From an uncultured Clostridia bacterium (lineage in GTDB: Bacteria > Bacillota > Clostridia > Peptostreptococcales > Anaerovoracaceae): 64,000 bases of DNA. Positions 1 through 9,220 of the stretch are shown piece by piece (positions within the stretch are counted from its first letter, which is position 1; each line of letters starts with the position of its first letter). Location of the stretch: NCBI GenBank assembly GCA_945928865.1, contig CAMENZ010000002.1:1-64000 (forward strand), written 5' to 3'. The notes below the pieces were generated by a model that was given only the letters and a program-made list of their open reading frames with translations, searched no databases and was not told the origin of the DNA. The position numbers and the translations under genes were made by a program.

Positions 1-180
1 TCCTGAAGTTGGTCTATTGATGCCATAAAGAATTTTCATCAACGTACTCTTTCCCGCACCATTTTCTCCTACCAGAGCAAATACCTCACCCTTTTTAATA
101 TTCAAGCTTACATCATCATTAGCTAAAACTCCCGGGAATTGCATTGAAACATTTTCAAATTTAATAATCGACTCTGTCAA
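1..180 (-). CDS. ABC importer ATPase, nucleoside type (5-prime part only)
   Basis: N-terminal 60 residues of an ATP-binding cassette protein; the rest lies beyond the window edge. Translation of the minus strand gives a usual ABC start ([19 protein letters not shown]) and a Walker A motif GENGAGKST followed by LMKILYG. It resembles the N-terminus of the ATPase at 58694-60235, so it is probably the energising subunit of the importer whose BMP lipoprotein lies just upstream (290-1306). The start is a TTG at 180 preceded by GGAGAGG at 7 nt; no ATG is suitably placed. Substrate is inferred as nucleosides from the BMP partner. Confidence 0.85.
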   Translation of the reverse strand, partial: MTESIIKFENVSMQFPGVLANDDVSLNIKKGEVFALVGENGAGKSTLMKILYGINRPTSG

Positions 181-225
181 AACAATACCTCTCCATCTAT
201 CTCCTATGAAAAATGTGAATAAGTC

Positions 226-261
226 GAAAAAAAGGCGTAGCGTTTAACAGCTACGCCTTTT
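226..261 (-). terminator. Intrinsic terminator between BMP gene and ABC ATPase
   Basis: Perfect 12-bp stem AAAAGGCGTAGC / GCTACGCCTTTT (arms 230-241 and 250-261) with an 8-nt loop, followed on the minus strand by a run of seven T. It lies after the lipoprotein gene and before the ATPase start, so it should cut transcription partly and leave binding protein in excess. Confidence 0.85.
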
Positions 262-289
262 AAGCGAATTTCTTTTTATAAACTATATC

Positions 290-1306
290 CTAGTTAGCTC
301 TAGTTGTATCAACTACGATTTCGCCACTAACAATTTTATCCTTAATACCATCGATTTCACTCTTTAACTCATCTGAAATCTGCTGAGTTGAATTTTCATC
401 TCCGTATACTAAGCTGATATATCCGTTTGCCATATCTGCAACCCAAGTAGTTCCACCATTGAAAGCTCCATCCTTAATGATACCGCTAACTGCATCATAG
501 ATAGAAGCTCCAACTTCTTTAAGCATGGAACAAATAATTACATCATCAAATTTTGCTGCTGTAATCTTCTGGTCTTGGTCTACGCCTATAGCATAGAAAC
601 CACTTTCCTTAGCTGCTTCAAAAACACCTGAGCCTGTATTTCCGGCTACCTGGAACACTACATCTGCCTTCTGATCATTTAAAGCCTGAGCCAATTCCTT
701 ACCTAAAGCAGGATTTTCATAATCTTCTGCATAGTTCTTTACAAATTTAATATCTGAATTAGCGTATTCAGCACCCTGCTTATAACCTACTAAGAAGTCA
801 TTTATAGTTTCTGAATCTTGACCGCCAACTGCACCGATAACTCCGGACTTTGACATCTTAGCTGCCGCAAAGCCTGCTAAGAAAGAACCTTCATTCTGTG
901 CATAAATAATATTGAGTAAGTTATCATGTGGCTTGGAAGTTTCGTTATCTACCCAGATAAACTTAACTTCAGGATAATCATCTACAACATCATCGATTTC
1001 CCAAAATTCCCAACCAACACAAACTACTACATTGGAAGTTTCTGCTGCATCCATAATGTGCTGCTTAAACTTCTCACCCTGACACTGAATAGTATTTAAT
1101 TCAATTCCATGATCTTCAACCAATTTGTCTACGCCGGCTTTAGCAGAGTCATTAAATGACTTGTCTCCAAAGCCTGAAGGTACTACTAATGTAACTTTCA
1201 GTTTAGTTTCAGCGTCCCCACCTTTGTCGGAACCCTTACAACCTACTAATGCAAACATGGATAAAATCAATGTAAGCACTAATAAAAGTGATAAACTTTT
1301 TTTCAT
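290..1306 (-). CDS. BMP-family nucleoside-binding lipoprotein
   Basis: Extracellular substrate-binding lipoprotein of a BMP (TmpC/PnrA) ABC importer, a family that captures purine and pyrimidine nucleosides. The 338-residue protein has a lipoprotein signal peptide with lipobox LVGC (Cys23), then the periplasmic-binding fold (VTLVVPSGFGDKSFNDSAKAG near the N-terminus; VFQVAGNTGSGVFEAAKE and IGVDQDQ in the second lobe). The start has GGAGGA 6 nt upstream. It has its own promoter (1351-1379) and a downstream terminator before the ATPase at 1-180. It is a paralogue of the protein at 60363-61475, only moderately similar, so the two importers may differ in specificity. Confidence 0.9.
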   Translation of the reverse strand: MKKSLSLLLVLTLILSMFALVGCKGSDKGGDAETKLKVTLVVPSGFGDKSFNDSAKAGVDKLVEDHGIELNTIQCQGEKFKQHIMDAAETSNVVVCVGWEFWEIDDVVDDYPEVKFIWVDNETSKPHDNLLNIIYAQNEGSFLAGFAAAKMSKSGVIGAVGGQDSETINDFLVGYKQGAEYANSDIKFVKNYAEDYENPALGKELAQALNDQKADVVFQVAGNTGSGVFEAAKESGFYAIGVDQDQKITAAKFDDVIICSMLKEVGASIYDAVSGIIKDGAFNGGTTWVADMANGYISLVYGDENSTQQISDELKSEIDGIKDKIVSGEIVVDTTRAN

Positions 1307-1350
1307 ATTTTTCCTCCACTCTTCATGTTAGAATTTTTTCATACCAGTGA

Positions 1351-1379
1351 ATTATACCACTATATAAAATATTTTGCAA
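1351..1379 (-). promoter_or_regulatory. Sigma-A promoter of BMP gene
   Basis: On the minus strand TTGCAA (1374-1379), a 17-nt spacer and a perfect TATAAT (1351-1356), 45 nt before the ATG at 1306. Confidence 0.75.
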
Positions 1380-1391
1380 GTTTTTGATATT

Positions 1392-2384
1392 TTATGCCTC
1401 TTCTACAGCTACAGCACAAGCCACGGTAGCTCCTACCATAGGATTGTTTCCCATACCTATATATCCCATCATTGCAACATGGGCAGGTACAGAAGATGAA
1501 CCTGCAAACTGGGCATCTGAATGCATTCTTCCCATAGTATCAGTCATTCCATAGGAGGCCGGACCTGCTGCCATATTATCCGGATGAAGAGTTCTACCGG
1601 TACCGCCGCCGGAAGCTACTGAAAAATATTTCTTTCCTTGTTCCATACATTCTTTTTTATAAGTTCCTGCTACAGGATGTTGGAATCTGGTTGGATTTGT
1701 GGAGTTACCTGTGATGGAAACATCCACACCTTCCTTATGCATTATAGCTACACCTTCCCTAACATCATCTGCACCATAACATCTTACTAAAGCTCTTTCA
1801 CCCTTAGAATATGCTTTTTCCTCTATAACATTAAGTTGTCCTGTGTAATAATCAAATTTAGTCTGAACATAGGTAAAGCCATTTATTCTTGAAATTATTT
1901 GAGCAGCATCCTTTCCCAAGCCGTTTAGAATAACCCTTAAAGGTTCTTTACGCACTTTGTTTGCAGATTTTGCGATACCGATAGCTCCCTCTGCCGCCGC
2001 AAAGCTTTCATGTCCTGCTAAGAAGGCAAAGCATTTAGTTTCCTCTCTTAAAAGCATGGCTGCCAAATTACCATGTCCTAAACCAACTTTTCTTTCCTCA
2101 GCTACAGAACCCGGTAAGCAGAAAGCTTGAAGTCCTATTCCTATAGCTTCAGCAGCTTCAGCAGCCTTGGTTATGCCCTTTTTAATAGCAATAGCAACTC
2201 CTGCCACATAAGCCCAACAAGCATCATCAAAACATATAGTCTGAATGGATTTTGCAATATTATAAGGATCTATGCCTTTAGCCTTACAAATTGTCTCTGC
2301 TTCAGCTAAATCCTTAATTCCAACTTCATTAAGTGCCTTATTTATTTTATCAATTTTTCTATCATAATTTTCAAAAGTAATCAT
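1392..2384 (-). CDS. GGGtGRT-family protein
   Basis: Member of the GGGtGRT family, named after a motif seen here at about residues 259-265 in the context SVASGGGTGRTLHPDN. About 330 residues, the usual family size, and glycine/alanine rich near the end. No enzymatic role has been established that I know of. It directly follows an iron-sulfur scaffold-like gene (12-nt gap), an arrangement that suggests a shared role in cluster or cofactor handling. The reading frame is open from a GTG at 2393, but AGAAGGTG sits 6 nt before the ATG at 2384, so that ATG is preferred. Confidence 0.85.
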   Translation of the reverse strand: MITFENYDRKIDKINKALNEVGIKDLAEAETICKAKGIDPYNIAKSIQTICFDDACWAYVAGVAIAIKKGITKAAEAAEAIGIGLQAFCLPGSVAEERKVGLGHGNLAAMLLREETKCFAFLAGHESFAAAEGAIGIAKSANKVRKEPLRVILNGLGKDAAQIISRINGFTYVQTKFDYYTGQLNVIEEKAYSKGERALVRCYGADDVREGVAIMHKEGVDVSITGNSTNPTRFQHPVAGTYKKECMEQGKKYFSVASGGGTGRTLHPDNMAAGPASYGMTDTMGRMHSDAQFAGSSSVPAHVAMMGYIGMGNNPMVGATVACAVAVEEA

Positions 2385-2396
2385 TCTAAGCACCTT

Positions 2397-3089
2397 CTAT
2401 TCCTTTCTAGGGTCAATTATTTTAACCCCTTCATCGAATCTGCCATACTTGCCGGAAGCCTTTGAAATAGCTTCCATAGGCTCCATATTAGCCTTAAGAT
2501 TGTCCATCATTTTACCCATATTTATATACTCATATCCTATGATACTTCCTTCTTCGTCTAAGGCAACATGGGTTATATAACCCTCTGCCAATTCTAAATA
2601 TCTAGGTCCCTTAGCCTTAGTGGAATAAATTGTTCCTATCTGAGAGCGGGTGCCCTTGCCTAAGTCTTCTAAACCTGCACCTATGGCTAATCCACCTTCT
2701 GAAAAGGCTGACTGAGTTCTGCCATAGACTATCTGCAAGAAAAGTTCTCTCATAGCAGTATTTATAGCATCACAAACCAAGTCCGTATTTAAAGCTTCTA
2801 AAAGAGTTTTTCCTGTTAAAATTTCCCCTGCCATAGCCGCTGAATGAGTCATACCTGAACATCCAATAGTTTCGATTAGGGCTTCTTCAATTATTCCGTT
2901 TTTAACATTCAAAGTGAGCTTACAAGCTCCCTGCTGAGGTGCACACCAACCCACTCCATGAGTAAGTCCTGAAATATCTCCAATTTCCTTCACCTGAACC
3001 CATTTCCCCTCTTCAGGAATAGGTGCAGGTCCATGATATGCTCCCTTATTTACAGGGCACATATTTTCGATTTCCTTTGTGTAAATCAT
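2397..3089 (-). CDS. NifU/IscU-like iron-sulfur scaffold-type protein
   Basis: 230-residue protein resembling clostridial iron-sulfur cluster assembly scaffold proteins. Conserved-looking cysteines occur at residues 11 (ENMCPVNKG), 49 and 56 (GWCAPQQGACKL) and 77 (TIGCSGMTHSAA); the last resembles the IscU/NifU GCxAS-type region. It lacks the usual IscU LPPVK ending, so it is a divergent scaffold rather than a housekeeping IscU/SufU. No cysteine desulfurase is nearby. A perfect AGGAGG lies 5 nt before the ATG. It precedes and is probably co-transcribed with the GGGtGRT gene. Cluster-binding function is inferred. Confidence 0.75.
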   Translation of the reverse strand: MIYTKEIENMCPVNKGAYHGPAPIPEEGKWVQVKEIGDISGLTHGVGWCAPQQGACKLTLNVKNGIIEEALIETIGCSGMTHSAAMAGEILTGKTLLEALNTDLVCDAINTAMRELFLQIVYGRTQSAFSEGGLAIGAGLEDLGKGTRSQIGTIYSTKAKGPRYLELAEGYITHVALDEEGSIIGYEYINMGKMMDNLKANMEPMEAISKASGKYGRFDEGVKIIDPRKE

Positions 3090-3204
3090 TTTTTCCTCCT
3101 AAGTAACTAAGTTATGAGAATTCGTTTCTCACATTTACTAAAATTTTATGACCATTATTTTATATCTTTTCAGATTTATATAAGCTATTATTAAACTTTT
3201 CCAT

Positions 3205-4515
3205 TTATAGTCCTATTATTTTTTTAATTAAAACAGGTCTTTCCACTTCTTCTTTTACTATAGTAAAAGCTTTTCTAGCTTCCTTCATACCATTTTCTAA
3301 TTTAGCCATATCATTGCCAAAAAATTCAGCTAAAACTTCGCCTTCCTTGACAAAATCGCCAACTTTCTTATGTAGATAAATTCCTGCTGATAAATCAATC
3401 TCAGCTTCCTTCGTAGCTCTACCGGCTCCTGTATGCTGAGACGCCAAACCTATGGTTTTAGCTTGAATTTGAGCAACATAGCCTGTTTCTTCTGCTAAGA
3501 GTTTCAAATTGTGTTTCGCTGTAGGGAAAATTGAATAATCCTCTACAACCTTTTCATCTCCACCCTGTGCCTTTATGAAAGACTTAAGCTTTTCTAAAGC
3601 TTTTCCACTAGTTAAAACATCTTTAGCTATTTCTATTCCTTTTTCATGACTATCTGCCTTACCGCCTAAATAAATCATAAGTCCACTTAATTGGATAGCC
3701 AGTTCGGTTATATCTTCAGGACCATTTCCCTTTAAAGTTTCGATTGCCTCAATTACTTCTAAGGCATTACCTACTGCCTTTCCTAAGGGCTGTCCCATTT
3801 CAGTTATGGCAGCTACGGTTCTTCTACCTGCGTCTGTGCCTATATCAACCATTAAATTAGCTAAAATCTGAGCGTTTTCCAAGTTTTCCATGAAAGCCCC
3901 ATCCCCTACTTTAACATCTAAAACTATAGCATCACTTCCTGCTGCTAATTTTTTAGACATAATTGATGAGGCAATTAAGCCGAAATTATCTACTGTTTGA
4001 GTAACATCTCTTAAAGCATATATTTTTTTATCTGCCGGTGTTATATGAGCAGTCTGTCCGATAACTGCCATCCCAACTTTATTTACCTGATTTAAAAATT
4101 CTTCCGGTTCTAAAGAAGTTCTAAAATTAGGAATACTTTCCATCTTATCTACTGTGCCACCTGTAAAACCTAAACCTCTTCCGGACATTTTAGCGATAGG
4201 TATGCCTGCGGCAGCTGCAATAGGTGCAACAATAAGAGTAGTTTTATCGCCTACTCCACCGGTAGAATGTTTGTCCACTTTAACGCCTTTTATGGTTGAC
4301 AAATCAATAGTATCACCGGAGTATCTCATAGCTTCCGTCAACTGAAAAGTTTCCTCTCTATTAAGCCCTTTAAAAAATATAGCCATCAAAAGAGCTGCTG
4401 CCTGATAATCAGGAATACTTCCATCTACATAGCCGGAAATAAAAAATTTTATTTCCTCTGCTGTGAGAGCCATTCCCTCTCTCTTTTTATATATAATTTC
4501 ACTCATATTTAGCAT
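3205..4515 (-). CDS. pdp: Pyrimidine-nucleoside phosphorylase
   Basis: Splits uridine, thymidine and deoxyuridine with phosphate to free base plus (deoxy)ribose-1-phosphate. The 436 residues match the family length. KHSTGGVGDKTTL (phosphate-binding) and the signature SGRGLGFTGGTVDKMES near residues 84-125 identify the thymidine/pyrimidine phosphorylase family. The start overlaps the deoB stop as TAATG, so the genes are translationally coupled: sugar-1-phosphate released here is the substrate of DeoB. GGAGGAG lies upstream of the ATG. The family also includes thymidine phosphorylase DeoA; the Firmicutes form is usually the broad-specificity Pdp. Confidence 0.93.
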   Translation of the reverse strand: MLNMSEIIYKKREGMALTAEEIKFFISGYVDGSIPDYQAAALLMAIFFKGLNREETFQLTEAMRYSGDTIDLSTIKGVKVDKHSTGGVGDKTTLIVAPIAAAAGIPIAKMSGRGLGFTGGTVDKMESIPNFRTSLEPEEFLNQVNKVGMAVIGQTAHITPADKKIYALRDVTQTVDNFGLIASSIMSKKLAAGSDAIVLDVKVGDGAFMENLENAQILANLMVDIGTDAGRRTVAAITEMGQPLGKAVGNALEVIEAIETLKGNGPEDITELAIQLSGLMIYLGGKADSHEKGIEIAKDVLTSGKALEKLKSFIKAQGGDEKVVEDYSIFPTAKHNLKLLAEETGYVAQIQAKTIGLASQHTGAGRATKEAEIDLSAGIYLHKKVGDFVKEGEVLAEFFGNDMAKLENGMKEARKAFTIVKEEVERPVLIKKIIGL

Positions 4516-5684
4516 TATAAAATCTCCTCCTTAAAGGATTTCCCCAGACCGGTGGATTTTGTTCCTAAGAAATCACAAATTGTCGCTCCTAAATCCGCAA
4601 AACTTTCTCTAATACCTAAGTCAATCCCTTGCTTAATGTTCTTTCCATATACCAGTAAAGGCACATATTCTCTAGTATGATCTGTACCCTTCGCTGTCGG
4701 ATCATTGCCGTGGTCAGCACATACCATCATTACATCCTCATCTCCTAAAGCCTGAATAATTTCCGGCAGCCTTTCATCGAAAGCCTCTATATTCTTACCA
4801 TATCCTTTAGGGTCTCTTCTGTGTCCATATTTAGCATCAAAATCAACTAAATTAGTAAATATTAGACCCTCAAAATCCATCTTCATTGCTTCTATGGTCT
4901 TATCTACACCATCCATATCACTTTTAGTCGGTGCTGAGTCTGTAATACCTTTACCGTTGAAAATATCACTGATCTTACCTACTGCATAAACCTTTTTGCC
5001 ATTGGCTTTAAGCAAATCCAAAATAGTATCCTCCGGTGGAGTTACGCTGTAATCATGTCTATCGGAGGTTCTCTCTCTCTTACCCTCTTCATTTATAATA
5101 TAAGGTCTTGCTATCACTCTGCCGCAAGCCCAATCATCTACTAAAAGTTCTCTAGCTATTTTACATATCTCATAGAGTCTCTCTAAACCGAATTTTCCAA
5201 CATTCATAGCAATCTGAAAAACCGAATCGGCAGATGTATATACAATAGGCTTTCCTGTAGCTTCATGTTCATCTCCCAGTTTTTCAATAATTTCAGTTCC
5301 TGATGCAGGATAATTACCTATACAACCTATACCAATTCTCTTTTCAAATTCTGCCATAAAATCAGCAGGAAAACCCTCAGGATAAGTTTTAAAAGGGACT
5401 TCCGTTCTAATACCTGCCAACTCCCAGTGACCTGTTGTAGTATCCTTTCCCATAGAAATTTCAGCCATCTTTCCATAACAGCCCTTAGGATTTTCTACAG
5501 CTAATTCTCCATCCATAAGACCTGTAATATTTCCCCAGCCTAAACTAAGCAGGTTAGGAATCTTAAGTCCTCCTGTAGATTTCCAAATATTAGCAAAGGT
5601 ATTCACTCCCTCATCATTATATAGTTTTGCATCCGGCATAGCTCCTACGCCTAAACTATCTGTAACTATTATAATTCCTTTCAT
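4515..5684 (-). CDS. deoB: Phosphopentomutase
   Basis: Interconverts (deoxy)ribose-1-phosphate and -5-phosphate, feeding nucleoside sugars into central metabolism. An alkaline-phosphatase-superfamily metalloenzyme: IIIVTDSLGVGAMPDA at the N-terminus supplies metal ligands, with TTGHWELAG, VCADHGNDPT and GTDHTREYVPLLVYG further on. 389 residues, the usual size. The frame is open from an ATG at 5696, but that codon overlaps the Shine-Dalgarno (ATGGGAGGTTTTATG); the ATG at 5684 is the likely start, giving MKGIIIVTDSLG. Overlaps pdp by one base. Confidence 0.94.
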   Translation of the reverse strand: MKGIIIVTDSLGVGAMPDAKLYNDEGVNTFANIWKSTGGLKIPNLLSLGWGNITGLMDGELAVENPKGCYGKMAEISMGKDTTTGHWELAGIRTEVPFKTYPEGFPADFMAEFEKRIGIGCIGNYPASGTEIIEKLGDEHEATGKPIVYTSADSVFQIAMNVGKFGLERLYEICKIARELLVDDWACGRVIARPYIINEEGKRERTSDRHDYSVTPPEDTILDLLKANGKKVYAVGKISDIFNGKGITDSAPTKSDMDGVDKTIEAMKMDFEGLIFTNLVDFDAKYGHRRDPKGYGKNIEAFDERLPEIIQALGDEDVMMVCADHGNDPTAKGTDHTREYVPLLVYGKNIKQGIDLGIRESFADLGATICDFLGTKSTGLGKSFKEEIL

Positions 5685-5772
5685 AAAACCTCCCATTAGC
5701 CAAAAAGCTATTTATTTAATATAATTACTATACTTACTTCTTAGACTTTCTCTCTTAGATTTTGTTAAATTA

Positions 5773-6486
5773 CTACAAAATCTGAAGAGGCATAGCCTCT
5801 ATATAATCCAAAGACACTAACTTATAATTAACGCCGTTTAAAATTCCCTGTATGCCGTTTTTAAAACCTTCTTTACCATGTAAATGACCGTATATACAGG
5901 TTTTCACTCCATATTTTGAAAAAAGCTCAGTAAAATCCGAAACTTGTTTTTTATCATTAGTCGGCGGATAATGAAGAACACCAACTATCTCATCAGGATT
6001 AGCTTCTGCCGCCTCTTTGAGAGACATTTCAAGCCTTAAAACCTCACGGTTATAAACCTTAAAATCCTGCTGAGTAAAGCCATCTGTTCCAGGACATATC
6101 CATCCTCTGGTACCGGCTATAGCTATTTTCTTGTCCTCTATATCTAAAAAAGCTGCATGATTTTGTAAAAAAATCATAGAACCATCATCATAAAGCTTAT
6201 TTAATCTATTAGTCGACTGCCACCATAAATCATGGTTACCCTTAAAAAGCAGTTTTTTTCCATTTAGGCTCTTAATCCAATCTAAATCCGCCATAGCTTC
6301 TTCCAGCTTCAGGCCCCAAGATATATCACCACAAATTATAATTACATCATCTTCTTTAATGTTTTCATCGAAATTTTTCTTTAGCTTTTCTGCATGACCT
6401 ACCCACTTATATCCAAAAATATCCATAGGTTTTTCAACTTTAGGATCCATGGAAAGATGTAAGTCACCAATTGCAAATAATTTCAA
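5773..6486 (-). CDS. Calcineurin-like metallophosphoesterase
   Basis: 237-residue dinuclear metal phosphoesterase. The family motifs occur in order: GDLHL (residues 7-11), GDISW, GNHDLWW, and GHLHG near the C-terminus, which together form the metal site. Substrate cannot be read from the sequence; several clostridial relatives are annotated only as metallophosphoesterases. Start is TTG at 6486 with GAGGTG 5-6 nt upstream; the next residues KLFAIGDLHL begin the first beta strand, so nothing is missing. It stands alone between deoB and rmuC on the same strand. Confidence 0.85.
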   Translation of the reverse strand: MKLFAIGDLHLSMDPKVEKPMDIFGYKWVGHAEKLKKNFDENIKEDDVIIICGDISWGLKLEEAMADLDWIKSLNGKKLLFKGNHDLWWQSTNRLNKLYDDGSMIFLQNHAAFLDIEDKKIAIAGTRGWICPGTDGFTQQDFKVYNREVLRLEMSLKEAAEANPDEIVGVLHYPPTNDKKQVSDFTELFSKYGVKTCIYGHLHGKEGFKNGIQGILNGVNYKLVSLDYIEAMPLQIL

Positions 6487-6537
6487 TTTTTCACCTCAAA
6501 TTCTTAAATTCAAAATCATAAAAAATTATCGAAGTAT

Positions 6538-7809
6538 TTAAAAGGATTCATCACCTTGTTCTAAAATTTCATAAGTTTTTTCCCCATCTATAGCTTCTAC
6601 ATCCTTTAATTTTCTTCCAATAGCTCTGCTTCTAACACCTATAAGTTTGTCTAAGTCCTCATCTGCCATTCTAAGTCTATTCCTAGCCGACTCCAGTACT
6701 CCTTCAAACTTACCGAATTCGTGCTTTACAGCTCCTAAAATTTCCCAAACCTTACTGGAATTTTTCTGTATGGCTAAGGTCCTAAATCCCATCTGTAATG
6801 AGTTTAAAAGTGCTGCCATAGTAGTAGGACCGGCAATATTAACCTTATAATCTCTCTGCAATACTTCCAAAAGACCTCTCTTAACAACTTCTGCATAAAG
6901 CCCCTCAAAAGGCAAGAACATTATAGCAAAATCTGTAGTATAAGGTACTGATATGTACTTAGTCTTTATATCTTTAGCTTCAGCTTTTAGAACTCTTTCC
7001 AATGCCTTATAAGCATCCTCTACTAAAGCCTTATCTCCTGTTTCATAGGCATTCATAAATTTGCCATAAGTTTCTCCCGGAAACTTTGAGTCAATAGGTA
7101 AATATACCGGTTTTTCCCCATCTCCAGGTAGTTTAACTGCAAACTCTACTCTTTCACTGCTATTCGGTACAGTGGCAATATTTTCTTCATACTGCTCAGG
7201 GCTTAAAATTTCTTCCAAAATCGCCCCCAGCTGAACTTCTCCTAAAATTCCTCTAGTCTTAACATTAGAAAGAACCTTTTTTAAATCTCCCACTCCATTA
7301 GCTAATGTTTTCATTTCTCCTAAACCTTCATACACTTGTTGAAGTCTTTCGGATACAAGCTTAAAGGATTGACCGATTCTATCTTCTAAAGTTTTCTGTA
7401 ATTTTTCATCTACAGTTTCCCTCATTCTCTCTAATTGCCTGCTGTTGTCCTCAGTTAAATCAGAAATTTTCTTTTCTACACCTAATCTGATATTTTCTAA
7501 CTTCTGCTCATTCTCTAAAGCCATATTAGATATACGATTATTCATATCAAAGAGCCTTTTGTCCATAGCTTCTCCATTTTCTTTAATACGCTTATCTAAA
7601 CTATCTGTAGAATCTTTCTGATTTCTTGAAATCATATTTCCAAAGGTATCAAAAGCACCTTGAATAGTTCTAACCATATTTTGATTTTCTTGTCTAAGGT
7701 CAGATACAGTACCTCTTAACCCTCTCATACTTATAAATAAAAATATTAAAACTATACCTAATATTGCTATTAAGAATAATAACAAATATATAACCGGATT
7801 ATCTCCCAT
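6538..7809 (-). CDS. rmuC: RmuC-family DNA recombination protein
   Basis: 423-residue RmuC homologue, a family that limits recombination at inverted repeats and carries a nuclease-like domain. An N-terminal membrane helix (about residues 3-28, PVIYLLLFLIAILGIV) is followed by a long coiled coil (to about residue 170) and then the RmuC domain, with LGEVQLGAILEEIL, LPIDSKFPGE and FLPFEGLYAE. The frame is open from 7830, but AAGGGGG lies 5 nt before the ATG at 7809, which is chosen. Not obviously in an operon. Confidence 0.88.
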   Translation of the reverse strand: MGDNPVIYLLLFLIAILGIVLIFLFISMRGLRGTVSDLRQENQNMVRTIQGAFDTFGNMISRNQKDSTDSLDKRIKENGEAMDKRLFDMNNRISNMALENEQKLENIRLGVEKKISDLTEDNSRQLERMRETVDEKLQKTLEDRIGQSFKLVSERLQQVYEGLGEMKTLANGVGDLKKVLSNVKTRGILGEVQLGAILEEILSPEQYEENIATVPNSSERVEFAVKLPGDGEKPVYLPIDSKFPGETYGKFMNAYETGDKALVEDAYKALERVLKAEAKDIKTKYISVPYTTDFAIMFLPFEGLYAEVVKRGLLEVLQRDYKVNIAGPTTMAALLNSLQMGFRTLAIQKNSSKVWEILGAVKHEFGKFEGVLESARNRLRMADEDLDKLIGVRSRAIGRKLKDVEAIDGEKTYEILEQGDESF

Positions 7810-7960
7810 ATATTCCCCCTTAAATTCCATAAAAGTCTATCTTATATTTTATCACACCCATCCTCTTAATCCTAGTAAATTTTAACTTTTTCATCATATT
7901 TTCAATAAACCGGGATGAGTGGATTTTGGTATACAGGAAATCCTATATATTTTGCATAAC

Positions 7961-7989
7961 AAAAAGCGGAAAACCTAAGTTCCCCGCTT
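7961..7989 (-). terminator. Terminator of the infC-rpmI-rplT operon
   Basis: Eleven-bp stem with two G-U pairs (AAGCGGGGAAC / GTTTTCCGCTT read on the minus strand, 7964-7989) followed by five T, 48 nt after the rplT stop. Confidence 0.8.
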
Positions 7990-8036
7990 ACTTTACACAT
8001 TTTGAATTTATTTTTAAATGAGTATCTATGTTTATA

Positions 8037-8393
8037 CTATTTAACTGCCTTCTTAGCTGTTTCGCAAAGGGTTGCAAAACCGGCTGCATCATAGATAGCC
8101 ATTTCTGAGAGCATCTTTCTGTTAATTTCAATACCGGATTTCTTTAATCCATTCATAAGCTGGCTGTAGCTAATTCCATTAACTCTTGCTCCTGCATTGA
8201 TTCTAGCAATCCACATCTGACGATATTGTCTCTTCTTAAGCTTTCTTCCTACATAAGCAGATCTTAAGGATCTCATAACTGCAGGATTAGCCGCCTTAAA
8301 TTGCTTGCTCTTTGCTCCGTAGAAGCCCTTTGCCAACTTTAATATTTTTTTATGTCTTTTGTGTGCGTTTACACCCTTTTTAACTCTTGCCAT
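8037..8393 (-). CDS. rplT: 50S ribosomal protein L20
   Basis: 118-residue L20, an early assembly protein of the large subunit that binds 23S rRNA. The N-terminus [20 protein letters not shown] and [12 protein letters not shown]-like segment ([13 protein letters not shown]) are typical, as is the length. In Firmicutes L20 also represses its own operon by binding the infC leader, and a matching leader is present here (9221-9342). Last gene of infC-rpmI-rplT, 23 nt after rpmI. Confidence 0.98.
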   Translation of the reverse strand: MARVKKGVNAHKRHKKILKLAKGFYGAKSKQFKAANPAVMRSLRSAYVGRKLKKRQYRQMWIARINAGARVNGISYSQLMNGLKKSGIEINRKMLSEMAIYDAAGFATLCETAKKAVK

Positions 8394-8416
8394 CTTTCTT
8401 ACCTCCTAATACTTTA

Positions 8417-8617
8417 CTATTTAGCCATTGATCTAAGCATTCTCTTTAAGTCTGCACTAGTCAATACAGTAGCCTTTCTTAAGCCTCTTTTTCTCTTTGC
8501 AGCCTTCTTAGTAAGGATATGGCTCTTATACGCCTTGTTTCTCTTCACCTTGCCGGAACCGGTTAAGTGTAATCTTTTACATGCTCCTCTATGGGATTTC
8601 ATCTTATTCTTTGCCAT
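8417..8617 (-). CDS. rpmI: 50S ribosomal protein L35
   Basis: 66-residue basic L35 with the family start [15 protein letters not shown] and [11 protein letters not shown] region. Middle gene of the conserved infC-rpmI-rplT operon; GGAGG lies upstream of its ATG. Regulated with the operon through the L20-type leader. Confidence 0.97.
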   Translation of the reverse strand: MAKNKMKSHRGACKRLHLTGSGKVKRNKAYKSHILTKKAAKRKRGLRKATVLTSADLKRMLRSMAK

Positions 8618-8686
8618 GATGATTTGTCCTCCTATTTCAAAATCTATAAATCTTTGTAACTTATTTATTGCAATACGGTTTAAGTA

Positions 8687-9202
8687 TTACTTATCTGTCT
8701 TTGGTGCAAGTACCATTGTAAGGCCTCTTCCCTCAGGAATAGGTTTCTTCTCTACTATGCAAGAATCAGCAAGACTCTCTGCGAAAGCTATCATAACATC
8801 TTTAGCTTTAGACGCATAGTCTCTTTCTCTTCCTCTAAGTCTTAGTGACACCTTTACCTTATCTCCACTCTTCAAGAATTTGCCGGCAGTTTTAGCCTTC
8901 ACCTGAATATCATGTTCCTCGATAAAAACTGAAAGTCTAACTTCTTTAATTTCAGTAGTCTTCTGTTTTTTCTTAGCTTCTTTTTCCCTTTTCTGCATTT
9001 CATAACGGTATTTACCGTAGTCTAAAATTTTACATACTGCAGGTTTTGCATTAGGCGAGATATTTACTAAATCCAGCTTTTTCTCATTTGCTAAATCCAT
9101 AGCTTCATCAATGGACATAACTCCTAGCATAGTGCCATCAGCATCAATGACTCTTACCTCTTTATCACGAATTTCTTCGTTAATTAGTGCTTCTTTACTA
9201 AT
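8687..9202 (-). CDS. infC: Translation initiation factor IF-3 (AUU start)
   Basis: IF-3 binds the 30S subunit, prevents 50S joining and rejects non-canonical start codons. The protein shows the two-domain layout: INEEIRDKEVRVIDADG at the start and the C-terminal RNA-binding domain from about residue 80 (KEVRLSVFIEEHDIQVKAKTA). About 171 residues. The start is instructive: AAGGAGG at 9211-9217 is followed after 8 nt by ATT at 9200-9202, giving (M)SKEALINEE. The upstream in-frame GTG (9209-9211) overlaps the Shine-Dalgarno and cannot serve. AUU initiation with IF-3 autocontrol is known for infC in other bacteria. First gene of its operon. Confidence 0.95.
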   Translation of the reverse strand: MSKEALINEEIRDKEVRVIDADGTMLGVMSIDEAMDLANEKKLDLVNISPNAKPAVCKILDYGKYRYEMQKREKEAKKKQKTTEIKEVRLSVFIEEHDIQVKAKTAGKFLKSGDKVKVSLRLRGRERDYASKAKDVMIAFAESLADSCIVEKKPIPEGRGLTMVLAPKTDK

Positions 9203-9220
9203 CTTGTACACCTCCTTAAG

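Noticed and set aside
3115-3131. Small hairpin TGAGAA-TTCGT-TTCTCA before the scaffold gene
   Set aside because: Only 6 bp, AT-rich and without T run; it could be an operator but nothing else supports it.
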